A stretch of 10,277 bases of DNA, taken from positions 1 to 10,277 of the forward strand of contig CAQHJP010000007.1 in NCBI GenBank assembly GCA_948801035.1, read 5' to 3'. How positions within the stretch are numbered: the stretch's first letter is position 1; each line of letters opens with the position of its first letter. Of the stretch, positions 1-7,046 are shown one piece after another. Below the pieces are notes generated by a model. The model searched no databases and was not told where the DNA came from. It saw only the letters and a program-made list of their open reading frames with translations. The DNA comes from an uncultured Bacilli bacterium (lineage in GTDB: Bacteria > Bacillota_I > Bacilli_A > RF39 > UBA660). Made by a program: the position numbers and the translations under genes.

Positions 1-876
1 CTCTATTTCTTCTTCTAAATTTGATAATAAGTTAGATTTTATATTATCAATAAAATCATCAAAATCTTTTTCTATATAGTTTTTAGAATCTTGATTTTTG
101 CATTCAACATCAAATATTCGTTCATTAATTATATCGTATTTAAACCTAAAATCATCAATGCTACTTTCGGAAGAGGTATTATATTCTTCTTCTGTATTGT
201 AATAATAAACATAACCTTCTCCTATAACAATGCTTCCATCTTTTATACATGATGGATAGTCAAAGCCAATTTTAATTTTATATGGTTTGTTAGATATTTC
301 TAATGGTAAACTAAGACATCTTTCATTATTATACCAAGAAAAAAAGTCATCCATTGAAATAGATTTTACTTGCTCTAATGTAATATTATTGTTCTCATAT
401 ATTTCTCTAGCAAGAGATTGTCCAACCTCAATTGGATTTAAAAATTCACTGTAAAATTCTGAACATTTATCTATTAGTGTTATTAAATCTTCATCTGATA
501 TAAGTGGTTTTTCATTTGTAATCCCAATAAAATATAAATATTCATATATATTGCTATGCAAATCAAAAGATTCAAAATGTTCTTTAATAGATCTAAAATT
601 ACTTATCCTTGTGTCCAATATTTTATAGTTTAAAATACGTAATAATTCTTTTTTTGTATCTTCTGTAGTAAAAAGATATGGGAATCCATATTCATAATTA
701 TTATCTACTTGTACATTTTTTCCAAAATATATTTGATAGTAGTCTTTAGTATCCTCTTTAGAAATAGTCTTTAATAATTCCCATTTGTTTTCTGAAAAGA
801 ATTTATCTATTTTTTCTATATAATTTATATCTTTAAACTCCTCTAAAATATTTACTTTTCTATATTCCTGTGTCAT
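1..876 (-). CDS. Unrecognised protein, 3' end cut by window edge
   Basis: An uninterrupted frame of 292 codons runs from the ATG at 876 to the first base of the window with no stop, so the C-terminus is missing. The start is supported by GGAG eight bases upstream; the protein begins MTQEYRKVNILEEF. I do not recognise the family. It is soluble-looking, rich in Asp, Glu, Lys, Tyr and Asn, with no signal peptide or membrane segment. A probable beta-rich part (KPYKIKIGFDYP, then GEGYVYYY) follows a helical first two thirds. The last residues visible read NLEEEIE, which matches the acidic C-terminal tails of most other proteins here, so the stop probably lies only a few codons outside. It follows the recombinase-like gene by 30 bases and is probably its operon partner. 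That it is a real gene is fairly sure; its function is unknown. Confidence 0.85.
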   Translation of the reverse strand, partial: MTQEYRKVNILEEFKDINYIEKIDKFFSENKWELLKTISKEDTKDYYQIYFGKNVQVDNNYEYGFPYLFTTEDTKKELLRILNYKILDTRISNFRSIKEHFESFDLHSNIYEYLYFIGITNEKPLISDEDLITLIDKCSEFYSEFLNPIEVGQSLAREIYENNNITLEQVKSISMDDFFSWYNNERCLSLPLEISNKPYKIKIGFDYPSCIKDGSIVIGEGYVYYYNTEEEYNTSSESSIDDFRFKYDIINERIFDVECKNQDSKNYIEKDFDDFIDNIKSNLLSNLEEEIE

Positions 877-906
877 TATGAAATCTCCATTCTGGTTTTA
901 AAATTT

Positions 907-2316
907 TTACTCATATTCTATTTCATCTATTTCTTCTTCCAACTCTTCATGAGGAAGAACGTCTTGCAAACCCTTTAAGATAAGCAGTTCATGAGATAAA
1001 TCTTTAACAAGATATTTATTTTCATCAATTAAATATATATCCGAATTATTTGCTTTTAATGTTTGCATCATATCAAGTAATACATCCATATCCCTAGTTA
1101 TTCTAGTTAATGATAATGTAAATATATCTTTAATTTTTTTATTTTTTACATCATCCAAAAGAACTCCTAAAGCTGCATTAGAGCTTATTTTACTTGGTGA
1201 ATGATCAATATAAATTTTTATTAATTCAGAATCTCTAGATACTTTACTATTGAGAGCTTTCAAACAATAATCCTCATTATTTTTAAAATATAATTCTGGA
1301 TTATCCTTAAAACCACTTAATCTACAATAGATTGCATACTTTTTTAAGTCCTTATTTTGATCCCAAATTAATTCTTTTGTTTCTTCAATAGCATCAGTTA
1401 ATGTCGATGAATCTAAAATATTGTCATCATATTCTAATTCACCTTCTTTGTTATAAAATTCCAATTCAAACCAATTATTATTTTCAATATTTAATTCATA
1501 TTTTTCATGTTCATATTCTAGTATTGAATTTAATTCATAATCATTTTTAATGAATGGAATCATTACATTTTTAAACAATCCATCTTGATTTTTATCAATT
1601 ACTGTTGCGATTATATCTCCTTTTTTTACTTTATTTCCATCTTTATCAATATAATCCTCTTTGGCAATTAGATTACACCTAACTTGCCCCCTAGCAACAA
1701 TTTTATATTCACCAGAGGATGTTTTAATACTTGCAGCTTCCCCACCATACCAAAATACATTATCATGTTCAAAATCGCTATTCCCATAATCATTAACTTC
1801 AATATTTAATATCTCTTTTATACTTCCAACTTTTTTCTTAAATCGTCTGCCATCTTTTACACTTGAACTTACTATAGAAGTAGTATTATTTATCATTTTT
1901 TTAACATATTTACCATGTCTTATACTTTTTAACAGACTATTTTGTATATGATTGGTAAAAGATAATTTTAAATTAACATATTCTTTAGTTAATGGTTCTT
2001 TAGAATATCCAAAAATAACTTCACAATTATTATTAATTAATTCGTTACAAACTTCTGCAATAGTATTCATATCACGTGCAAAAATATTAATATCATCTAC
2101 ATATATTTTTGTTATATTTTTGGACTTAACTTCATTTAATAACAAATTTAATTCCTTTTTAGATTTAAATGATGGAGAAGATATATCTTTAAAGATCAAT
2201 GCTTTTTCAGCTGTATCTTTATCATAATCTAAATGGATTCTATTTCTACAAAAATCAATTTGATCCTTTATATTTCTTTCTGTTCCACCATGTGCATATA
2301 TTGCTATTTTACTCAT
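907..2316 (-). CDS. Protein with two serine-recombinase (resolvase) N-terminal-like domains, acidic tail
   Basis: This 469-residue protein appears to carry two resolvase catalytic folds. Domain 1 (about 1-150) opens IAIYAHGGTERNIKDQIDFC, the pattern of family openings such as YxRVSTxxQ...Q..C. Gly11 replaces the nucleophilic Ser and His9 the Arg; later INIFARD keeps only one of the two arginines of the usual DRxxR motif. A helix like the resolvase E helix follows (LLKSIRHGKYVKK). Residues about 190-310 are a beta-rich insert with no match I know. Domain 2 (about 326-440) reads YAIYCRLSG, keeping Arg332 and Ser334, and LTRITRD keeps Arg405 and Arg408; the arginine expected near residue 380 looks like Asn. 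There is no zinc ribbon or recombinase DNA-binding domain. The C-terminus is EEEIDEIEYE. The start overlaps the preceding gene by 8 bases. It may be a regulatory or decoy relative of large serine recombinases; activity is uncertain. Confidence 0.8.
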   Translation of the reverse strand: MSKIAIYAHGGTERNIKDQIDFCRNRIHLDYDKDTAEKALIFKDISSPSFKSKKELNLLLNEVKSKNITKIYVDDINIFARDMNTIAEVCNELINNNCEVIFGYSKEPLTKEYVNLKLSFTNHIQNSLLKSIRHGKYVKKMINNTTSIVSSSVKDGRRFKKKVGSIKEILNIEVNDYGNSDFEHDNVFWYGGEAASIKTSSGEYKIVARGQVRCNLIAKEDYIDKDGNKVKKGDIIATVIDKNQDGLFKNVMIPFIKNDYELNSILEYEHEKYELNIENNNWFELEFYNKEGELEYDDNILDSSTLTDAIEETKELIWDQNKDLKKYAIYCRLSGFKDNPELYFKNNEDYCLKALNSKVSRDSELIKIYIDHSPSKISSNAALGVLLDDVKNKKIKDIFTLSLTRITRDMDVLLDMMQTLKANNSDIYLIDENKYLVKDLSHELLILKGLQDVLPHEELEEEIDEIEYE

Positions 2317-2512
2317 TGTTGTTACCCTGGATTTTTACATCCAAATCTTGTTGAAGTTGATATATCTTTTCTTGCTGTTTCTTATAATCATACAACACTT
2401 TTAATTGTTTATCGTATCCTGCTATTACACCATTTATTGCTTTAATTTTTTCTAATTCCTTATTCTTTAATACTTCCAAACGTTCAATTTTCTTCTCTAA
2501 TTGTTTATTCAA
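2309..2512 (-). CDS. Small coiled-coil protein
   Basis: This 67-residue charged protein starts NKQLEKKIERLEVLK and is almost entirely predicted helix, with Leu/Ile spacing typical of a coiled coil (about residues 2-55) and a Gln-rich end (KKQQEKIYQLQQDLD). I chose the TTG at 2510-2512 because AAAGGAG lies eight bases upstream. The in-frame ATG at 2528-2530 would add six residues (MKGENT) but has no ribosome binding site of its own and would place the AAAGGAG inside the coding region; it overlaps the previous stop as ATGA, so coupled initiation there is possible. The protein ends GNNNE and lacks the acidic tail seen on its neighbours. Its 3' end overlaps the recombinase-like gene by 8 bases, so the two are probably translated together. 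It could be a dimerisation partner; the function is unknown. Confidence 0.65.
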   Translation of the reverse strand: MNKQLEKKIERLEVLKNKELEKIKAINGVIAGYDKQLKVLYDYKKQQEKIYQLQQDLDVKIQGNNNE

Positions 2513-2520
2513 TGTGTTTT

Positions 2521-2527
2521 CTCCTTT
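2521..2527 (-). promoter_or_regulatory. Ribosome binding site AAAGGAG that decides a TTG start
   Basis: The minus-strand sequence AAAGGAG sits eight bases before TTG at 2512 and inside the longer ATG-initiated reading of the same frame. It argues that the coiled-coil gene starts at the TTG, in line with other genes here that use AAAGGAG-like sites 5-9 bases upstream. Confidence 0.6.
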
Positions 2528-3078
2528 CATTCAAACATTTCATCAACAATATCCAATTCATAGTTTTTTTCTGCTTTATCAAGTATTTTTTTATCTAAAA
2601 TAATTCCAATGTTTTTAGATATATCTTTATCTTCTTTTAACAATAATCCTTGCCATATCCCATTTAAATGATTAATCCCATTTAGAAATTTAATACCTGT
2701 TCCTCCTGCTTCTTTCCAATCTAATAAATTTTTTGTATAATCATCAATTAAATAATCGTTTGAAGTTATTTTGTTGGGAATATATTTGTATTTTATTTCA
2801 CCATAAGGAACAAATATTCTTTTATTGATAGGCAGTGTAGGTAAATATTTATCTAGCCATTTTTTCTTTTCTTCTAAAGCATAATTACTATCAATCAAAA
2901 AAGAAGAAAGAATATAAATATCTTTCCCCTCTTGGATTAATTTTTTAGTTTCTTCCAGCAAATGTGGATTTGGTTTTAGTGATTCATAATATCCTTTTTG
3001 ATATAATTCATCATTGGATTTAACATTTTTCCATTCAGCTAAAGTTCCATCCATATCAATAAAAATTCTCATTTGCAT
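2527..3078 (-). CDS. HAD-superfamily phosphatase, 5'(3')-deoxyribonucleotidase-like
   Basis: The 183-residue protein opens with the HAD motif I, IFIDMDGTLAEW, with the nucleophile Asp8 and acid/base Asp10. Motif II is the Ser of YILSS (Ser58), and motif IV is LIDDYTKN (Asp113, Asp114 and Asn118), which binds Mg2+. The layout and the DDxxxN form are those of the cytosolic 5'(3')-deoxyribonucleotidase (NT5C-like) branch often carried by phages and mobile elements, where it removes phosphate from (deoxy)nucleoside monophosphates; exact substrate is an inference. The start could be Met1 or Met3; neither has a strong ribosome binding site, and translation is probably coupled to SSB, which ends 6 bases upstream. 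The C-terminus, ELDIVDEMFE, is acidic and is a weak variant of the common tail. Lying next to ssb suggests a role in DNA replication or nucleotide handling during transfer. Confidence 0.8.
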   Translation of the reverse strand: MQMRIFIDMDGTLAEWKNVKSNDELYQKGYYESLKPNPHLLEETKKLIQEGKDIYILSSFLIDSNYALEEKKKWLDKYLPTLPINKRIFVPYGEIKYKYIPNKITSNDYLIDDYTKNLLDWKEAGGTGIKFLNGINHLNGIWQGLLLKEDKDISKNIGIILDKKILDKAEKNYELDIVDEMFE

Positions 3079-3084
3079 ATTAAA

Positions 3085-3480
3085 TTATCTATCCATATCA
3101 AGATCAAAATCATCATGAGAAATTTCTGCTTTTTCATTATTTTGAAGTTGCCTTTGGATTTCTTTTTTGCTATGAGAAAGAAAATTCACATCCTTAATAA
3201 CCAAATCTGTCTCTCTAATTTTTTCACCATTTTTCTCATAACTATTCACTTGAACTTTAGCATTTACTAATACTAAATCTCCCACTAGAAAATGTTCTAG
3301 CTTTTCTGCCTTATTATTCCATGCTGTGCAATCAATAAAATCTGATTCATAAACTCCATCTTTGTTTTGATAATCTCTAGGAACTGCCACCATAAAATTT
3401 GAAACTCTTTTACCAGATTGAGTCTCTTTTACTTCAGGAACTTCAACAACTCTTCCAACAAGTAAAACTTGATTTAACAT
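3085..3480 (-). CDS. ssb: Single-stranded DNA-binding protein with atypical tail
   Basis: The 131-residue protein is a bacterial-type SSB. The OB fold (about 1-105) opens MLNQVLLVGRV and has the family hallmarks VSNFMVAVPR, DFIDCTAWN and an AEKLEHFLVGDLVLV strand-helix segment. It would coat ssDNA as a tetramer during replication or entry of a transferred strand. A short linker is followed by the C-terminus DDFDLDMDR. Canonical SSB tails end in DDDIPF or close to it, with a final Pro-Phe that docks into partner proteins. Here Pro-Phe is absent and the tail instead fits the alternating acidic/aliphatic pattern shared by most proteins of this window. The start has AAAGGAG about ten bases upstream. 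It is transcribed with the nucleotidase-like gene, six bases downstream. Confidence 0.95.
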   Translation of the reverse strand: MLNQVLLVGRVVEVPEVKETQSGKRVSNFMVAVPRDYQNKDGVYESDFIDCTAWNNKAEKLEHFLVGDLVLVNAKVQVNSYEKNGEKIRETDLVIKDVNFLSHSKKEIQRQLQNNEKAEISHDDFDLDMDR

Positions 3481-3499
3481 GAATTCATCTCTCCTTTTT

Positions 3500-3871
3500 C
3501 TATTTTTCTAATTCAAAATCTTCTTCTAATGGCTTTACATCTTTATCAAATAAATTACTATTCTTATAAAAAGAAGCTAGTACATCAACAGTTAAAGGTT
3601 CTTGACCATACCAATTTACAGATTCTTCTTTTGTATAGCCAAAAGTCATTCCTTTCCCTACTTGATACTCAAAAATAATACATTCTGGATTATGATTATT
3701 GATTATGGATAAGCGTTGCCAATCTGAAAACTCTCTATATTTTTTTAGTAATTTACCTAACCCAAGATTATCTAAAAAATCTCTAAATTTTGTAAATTCT
3801 TGCTCATTTCTAATCATCATAGTATTTAACCCTGCAAAAAAATCTAACCATTTAGTTTCTTCGGTTTTCAA
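3500..3871 (-). CDS. Unrecognised small protein with acidic tail (TTG start)
   Basis: This 123-residue protein starts at TTG (3869-3871). The next in-frame Met is residue 18, while the TTG has the strongest ribosome binding site in the window, AAAGGAGG, six bases upstream at 3878-3885. The N-terminal half is helical (KWLDFFAGLNTMM, then FRDFLDNLGLGKLLKK). The second half looks beta-rich, with PECIIFEYQVGKG and VNWYGQEPLTVDVLASFY. I cannot name a family. It ends PLEEDFELEK, a good example of the shared tail. It lies 19 bases upstream of ssb in the same direction, so it may belong to the DNA-maintenance set, but that rests on position alone. Confidence 0.8.
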   Translation of the reverse strand: MKTEETKWLDFFAGLNTMMIRNEQEFTKFRDFLDNLGLGKLLKKYREFSDWQRLSIINNHNPECIIFEYQVGKGMTFGYTKEESVNWYGQEPLTVDVLASFYKNSNLFDKDVKPLEEDFELEK

Positions 3872-3911
3872 ATATATCCTCCTTTAATATCTAAAATGAA
3901 TTAATATAAGT

Positions 3912-4958
3912 TCACATCTCCATTTCAATATCATCTTGTTCCATTTCTTTTTCTTGTGAGACAAAATCTTTATGATATAATTCTTTTTTTCCATAAGTGA
4001 TTGATGTGATATGAGAAAATAAAAAATCAACAGTCCATCTACCATGGTCATTTTCTGCATCATTTTCCTTTATAAAATCACTTACTTTTTCATAACCAAC
4101 TCCATAACTTCCACTTTTTATTTCATCATTTAGAAGATCACGCTTAAACCTATCATATTCATATTTAAAAGTTAAATCTTTATTGCCATAATGAATAGTG
4201 ATATTTAATGTTTTTGCATCAATATCTTTTATTGCAGAATATAGTGATTTATTAATATAAACATTTTCAAAAGCATTATCTTCATTCTTTTTTATTTTAT
4301 TTAGATAGTCTATTTTATCGTAATATAGCAATAATTCTAATCCAATTCCTTCTTTATTTTCTTGTTTTTCTAAAATAATATTTGAACATTTTTCTATAGT
4401 CTCTTTTGGATTATTTAAGTATTCAACATAAACATCACTCCACGCATATTCACTTGAATTAGAATAACTATTAGTAAGTGAATAACCTCTTTGAAATTCT
4501 ATTATAGTGTCATCCTTCTCAATAAAAAGTTCTCTAACCTCCTTTTTATAATGTTCTATACTCCAATGCTCTTTATGATTATATTTTTCAATCGCACAAT
4601 CTTTTAAGGCATCTTCATTATTAAAAGCATACTCTTTCAAGTATGCTTCAATATCTTTAGTAATTTTTTCTGATAAATTATTAAATGAATCTGTTCTTAT
4701 CAAATCATTATCCTCTAAAATTCTATTGATTGTATATGAAGGATTATATATACAATGTTCTTTTACATCCAAGTACCCTGAAACTTCATATTTTTCTTGC
4801 ATTAAATGTCCATTAAAACTTTTTATATATATAATTTGAAATCTGTCATCATATTTTTCTTTATGAATTCTAATTGTTTTAGGATAACTGTCTGAATTAT
4901 CAAAAACATAATCATTTATTTGATCATTTAATAAGTATTTTATTAGTTCTTCTTTCAA
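3912..4958 (-). CDS. Unrecognised protein, paralogue A of tandem pair, acidic tail
   Basis: This 348-residue protein starts at TTG (4956-4958) with AAAGGA nine bases upstream. The start is confirmed by alignment with the paralogue at 5183-6205: both begin with a short helix ending in YLLN or FLLN. The two agree over their whole length. Shared blocks include IHKEKYDDRF near residue 31, QEKYEVSGY near 54, YKKEVR near 137, GLELLL, LNITI, FKYxYDxxKRDLLN, VSDFI and, near the end, FSHITxITxGKxELYxKD. The last block (a strand, a basic turn, a Tyr) resembles the C-termini of some small domains from conjugative elements, but I cannot assign it. There is no membrane segment or obvious catalytic motif. 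The protein ends EQDDIEMEM, fitting the tail with Met in place of Ile and the final Lys. Function unknown. Confidence 0.85.
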   Translation of the reverse strand: MKEELIKYLLNDQINDYVFDNSDSYPKTIRIHKEKYDDRFQIIYIKSFNGHLMQEKYEVSGYLDVKEHCIYNPSYTINRILEDNDLIRTDSFNNLSEKITKDIEAYLKEYAFNNEDALKDCAIEKYNHKEHWSIEHYKKEVRELFIEKDDTIIEFQRGYSLTNSYSNSSEYAWSDVYVEYLNNPKETIEKCSNIILEKQENKEGIGLELLLYYDKIDYLNKIKKNEDNAFENVYINKSLYSAIKDIDAKTLNITIHYGNKDLTFKYEYDRFKRDLLNDEIKSGSYGVGYEKVSDFIKENDAENDHGRWTVDFLFSHITSITYGKKELYHKDFVSQEKEMEQDDIEMEM

Positions 4959-4989
4959 ATTATTAGTTCCTTTCTACTTAATTATTTTC

Positions 4990-5172
4990 CTAATTTATTT
5001 CATTAATTTGCTTTTCTCTTAAACTTTTTAACTCATTAGATAATTTAATGATTTCATCTATATATTTATCTAATTCATAACCATTGCCAACATTTTTCTT
5101 CCAAAAAAAATAGTCTTTACATCTTTTATTAATCTTACATAATATCTTATAAAATCTTTCACTATACTCCAT
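4990..5172 (-). CDS. Small hypothetical protein between the paralogues
   Basis: A 60-residue ORF, MEYSERFYKILCKINKRC at the start, lies between the two large paralogues and fills the gap with 10 and 31 bases to spare. It is mostly helical, with a basic, aromatic first half (KDYFFWKK) and an amphipathic second helix (IDEIIKLSNELKSLREKQ). It has no acidic tail; it ends NEIN. Its ribosome binding site is weak: AAAGG, formed by the last codons of the upstream gene, about 14 bases before the ATG. The collinear position, direction and similar composition favour a real gene, but it is the least secure coding call here. Confidence 0.5.
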   Translation of the reverse strand: MEYSERFYKILCKINKRCKDYFFWKKNVGNGYELDKYIDEIIKLSNELKSLREKQINEIN

Positions 5173-5182
5173 AAATATTTAT

Positions 5183-6205
5183 CTACCTTTCTATTTCTAA
5201 ATCTTCTTCAACTTCCTTTTCAGTTTCTATATCTTTTGAATACAACTCATTTTTACCATGCGTAATTTTAGTTATATGAGAGAAATCAAAAGCAAGATGA
5301 CCATATCTATCATGGTTATCTTCTGGAGCATTTTCTCTTATAAAATCTGATACTACATCATAGCCACTACTATAAAGATGACTATTTTTTGTATTACCAT
5401 TTAATAAATCTCTTTTTAAAGAATCATAATCATATTTAAAAGAGAAACTTTTTCCATTATATTCAATGGTAATGTTTAAATTATTAGCAGCAACGGATTT
5501 GATTGAATTTAATATATTTTTATTTATATATAAATCACGAAAAGAATCGTCCTTATTTAATAAGATTTCTTGCAAATAATTTTTTTTATCATCAAGCAGT
5601 AATAATTCTAATCCAAAATCTTCTTCTTTTTGATCAAGCAAATCTTTTGAAAGTTCTTCAACTATTTTATTAGAATCATTCAAATATGAAATTAATACAC
5701 TATAATAATCTTTTGCATGAGTAAATTCACTTGAGGAAAAAGCAATTGAAAAATCTATATGTGGATTATCTTCACAGAGAAAAATTCCTCTTACCTCTTT
5801 TTTATAACTATTAAATCTGTAATCATCTTTATCATTATATTTTTTTTGTGCAATTTTTTTTAATTTTTCTGCATTGTCTAAACAATATTTATTTAAATAT
5901 TCATTTAAATCTAAAGTCATTTTTTTATCTATTTCACTAAAATGACTTGTTCGTATCACACTCTCTTCAGGTAATTTTTCTTCCATCCACCTATCTGGTT
6001 CATATAAGCAATGGTCTTTGGTATCATAGTATCCACTTACTTCATATTTTTCTTGTTTAAGTGAATCAGTATATTTTTTTGAATAAATTATATCGAATCT
6101 ATCATCATATTTTTCTTTGTGAATTTTTAATTGATATGCTGAACTTTCAAATACTTCATCATTATAATTACCGTTTAATAAAAATTTTTCTATTTTACTA
6201 TTCAT
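5183..6205 (-). CDS. Unrecognised protein, paralogue B of tandem pair, acidic tail
   Basis: This 340-residue protein is the full-length paralogue of the protein at 3912-4958; the common blocks are IHKEKYDDRF, QEKYEVSGY, YKKEVR, GLELLLL, LNITIEY, FKYDYDSLKRDLLN, VSDFIREN and FSHITKITHGKNELY. It starts at ATG with AAAGGAG about seven bases upstream. Between the blocks the two differ strongly, so the duplication is old or they came from separate sources. The C-terminus is VEEDLEIER. Its final codons, GAA AGG, read AAAGG in the DNA and are the only candidate ribosome binding site for the 60-residue ORF downstream. No catalytic residues, signal peptide or membrane segment can be seen. Two divergent copies kept side by side suggest complementary roles, such as subunits of a hetero-oligomer or different targets. 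Confidence 0.85.
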   Translation of the reverse strand: MNSKIEKFLLNGNYNDEVFESSAYQLKIHKEKYDDRFDIIYSKKYTDSLKQEKYEVSGYYDTKDHCLYEPDRWMEEKLPEESVIRTSHFSEIDKKMTLDLNEYLNKYCLDNAEKLKKIAQKKYNDKDDYRFNSYKKEVRGIFLCEDNPHIDFSIAFSSSEFTHAKDYYSVLISYLNDSNKIVEELSKDLLDQKEEDFGLELLLLDDKKNYLQEILLNKDDSFRDLYINKNILNSIKSVAANNLNITIEYNGKSFSFKYDYDSLKRDLLNGNTKNSHLYSSGYDVVSDFIRENAPEDNHDRYGHLAFDFSHITKITHGKNELYSKDIETEKEVEEDLEIER

Positions 6206-6217
6206 ATATTCTCCTTT

Positions 6218-6451
6218 TCATTTTTCTATTTCTTCCATTTCATAATTTGATAATACTAATTCCATTCCTTTTTCCTGAAAGTAATCTAACATAAGTTCAT
6301 ATTGTTCTTCTACAGAATCACCTTTATCTGCTTCAAAACTTCCTATTTTAATATCCTTATGAAATGTTTTTCTTCCAATATCACGCAAATTTTCTATTAT
6401 TTCAAAAAACTTTTTTGCATCAGAAAATTCTTTTTTATAATTTTTATTCAC
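6218..6451 (-). CDS. Small unrecognised protein with acidic tail (GTG start)
   Basis: This 77-residue protein starts at GTG (6449-6451), with GAAGG about eight bases upstream; the next Met is far inside, so the GTG is required. It has a basic helical N-terminus (NKNYKKEFSDAKKFFEII), a middle part with DIGRKTFHKDIKIGSFE, and a second helix (EEQYELMLDYFQEKGMELVL). It ends NYEMEEIEK, the shared tail. The DNA of this tail, GAAATAGAAAAATGA followed by AAAGGAG, is almost identical to the junction at 9480-9510. I do not recognise a family. It lies 12 bases upstream of paralogue B and 12 bases downstream of the gene at 6464-7045. Confidence 0.75.
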   Translation of the reverse strand: MNKNYKKEFSDAKKFFEIIENLRDIGRKTFHKDIKIGSFEADKGDSVEEQYELMLDYFQEKGMELVLSNYEMEEIEK

Positions 6452-6463
6452 TTAAAACACCTT

Positions 6464-7045
6464 CTAAAAATCTAAATCAGGTTCTTCTTCGTATTCATCA
6501 TAGTTATTATCCTGTTGTTGATTATAGGTATTATCTCCTTGATTCTTAATGGCATTTAAATCTCTTGTTTCATTATTTTCAATAAAATTAGAGACTTCCA
6601 TAGCTGTTGCTTGAATATTAGGATCTGTTATTGCTTTTTTATATTCATTTGAAATATCTTCACTAAAAAAGCGAAAATTCTTTCTCTCGTTTGCTTGTTT
6701 TTCTTCCATATAAGCATAAGTATGGTTTAAAGCAATTTGATCAGAAATTCTTAAATCTTTAGGATTCAAATTATTATCAATACACAATAAAGCTTTATAG
6801 AAAAGCTCTTTGTTATCCTTCATTAATGAATTTAATTCTGTATACATAATTGTAAGAAATTTTTGATTTACTGCTTGATTAATCACTCTTTCAACTTCTA
6901 AACCAAGTTCTTTTTCAAAATGACTAGCTGGTACTTTTGTAGGTTGTTGCGTTTGAGGATTAATATATTTATAAGTCATATCCTCTAATGTTTTTGACAT
7001 TTCTTTCTGCTTTTGTTGAATAAGATCATCATATACTGTTCTCAT
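6464..7045 (-). CDS. Unrecognised helical protein with SSB-like acidic C-terminus
   Basis: This 193-residue protein starts at ATG with AGGGAG seven bases upstream. Residues 1-165 are mostly helical, with LGLEVERVINQAVNQKF, LTIMYTELNSLM and ALLCIDNNLNPKDLR. Residues about 165-185 are a disordered stretch rich in Asn and Gln (GDNTYNQQQDNNYDEY). It ends EEEPDLDF. A flexible Asn/Gln-rich linker closing with an acidic peptide and terminal Phe is how SSB proteins are built, so this C-terminus looks more like a classic SSB tail than the one on the SSB encoded here. It also fits the common tail with Asp for Glu and Phe for Lys. There is no OB-fold signature at the N-terminus. A role as a partner in DNA processing is possible but not shown. 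Confidence 0.8.
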   Translation of the reverse strand: MRTVYDDLIQQKQKEMSKTLEDMTYKYINPQTQQPTKVPASHFEKELGLEVERVINQAVNQKFLTIMYTELNSLMKDNKELFYKALLCIDNNLNPKDLRISDQIALNHTYAYMEEKQANERKNFRFFSEDISNEYKKAITDPNIQATAMEVSNFIENNETRDLNAIKNQGDNTYNQQQDNNYDEYEEEPDLDF

Positions 7046-7046
7046 A

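Noticed and set aside
3478..3488. Palindrome ATGAATTCAT overlapping the SSB start codon as an operator.
   Set aside because: A 10-base AT-rich palindrome can occur by chance, and no second copy or promoter was seen near it.
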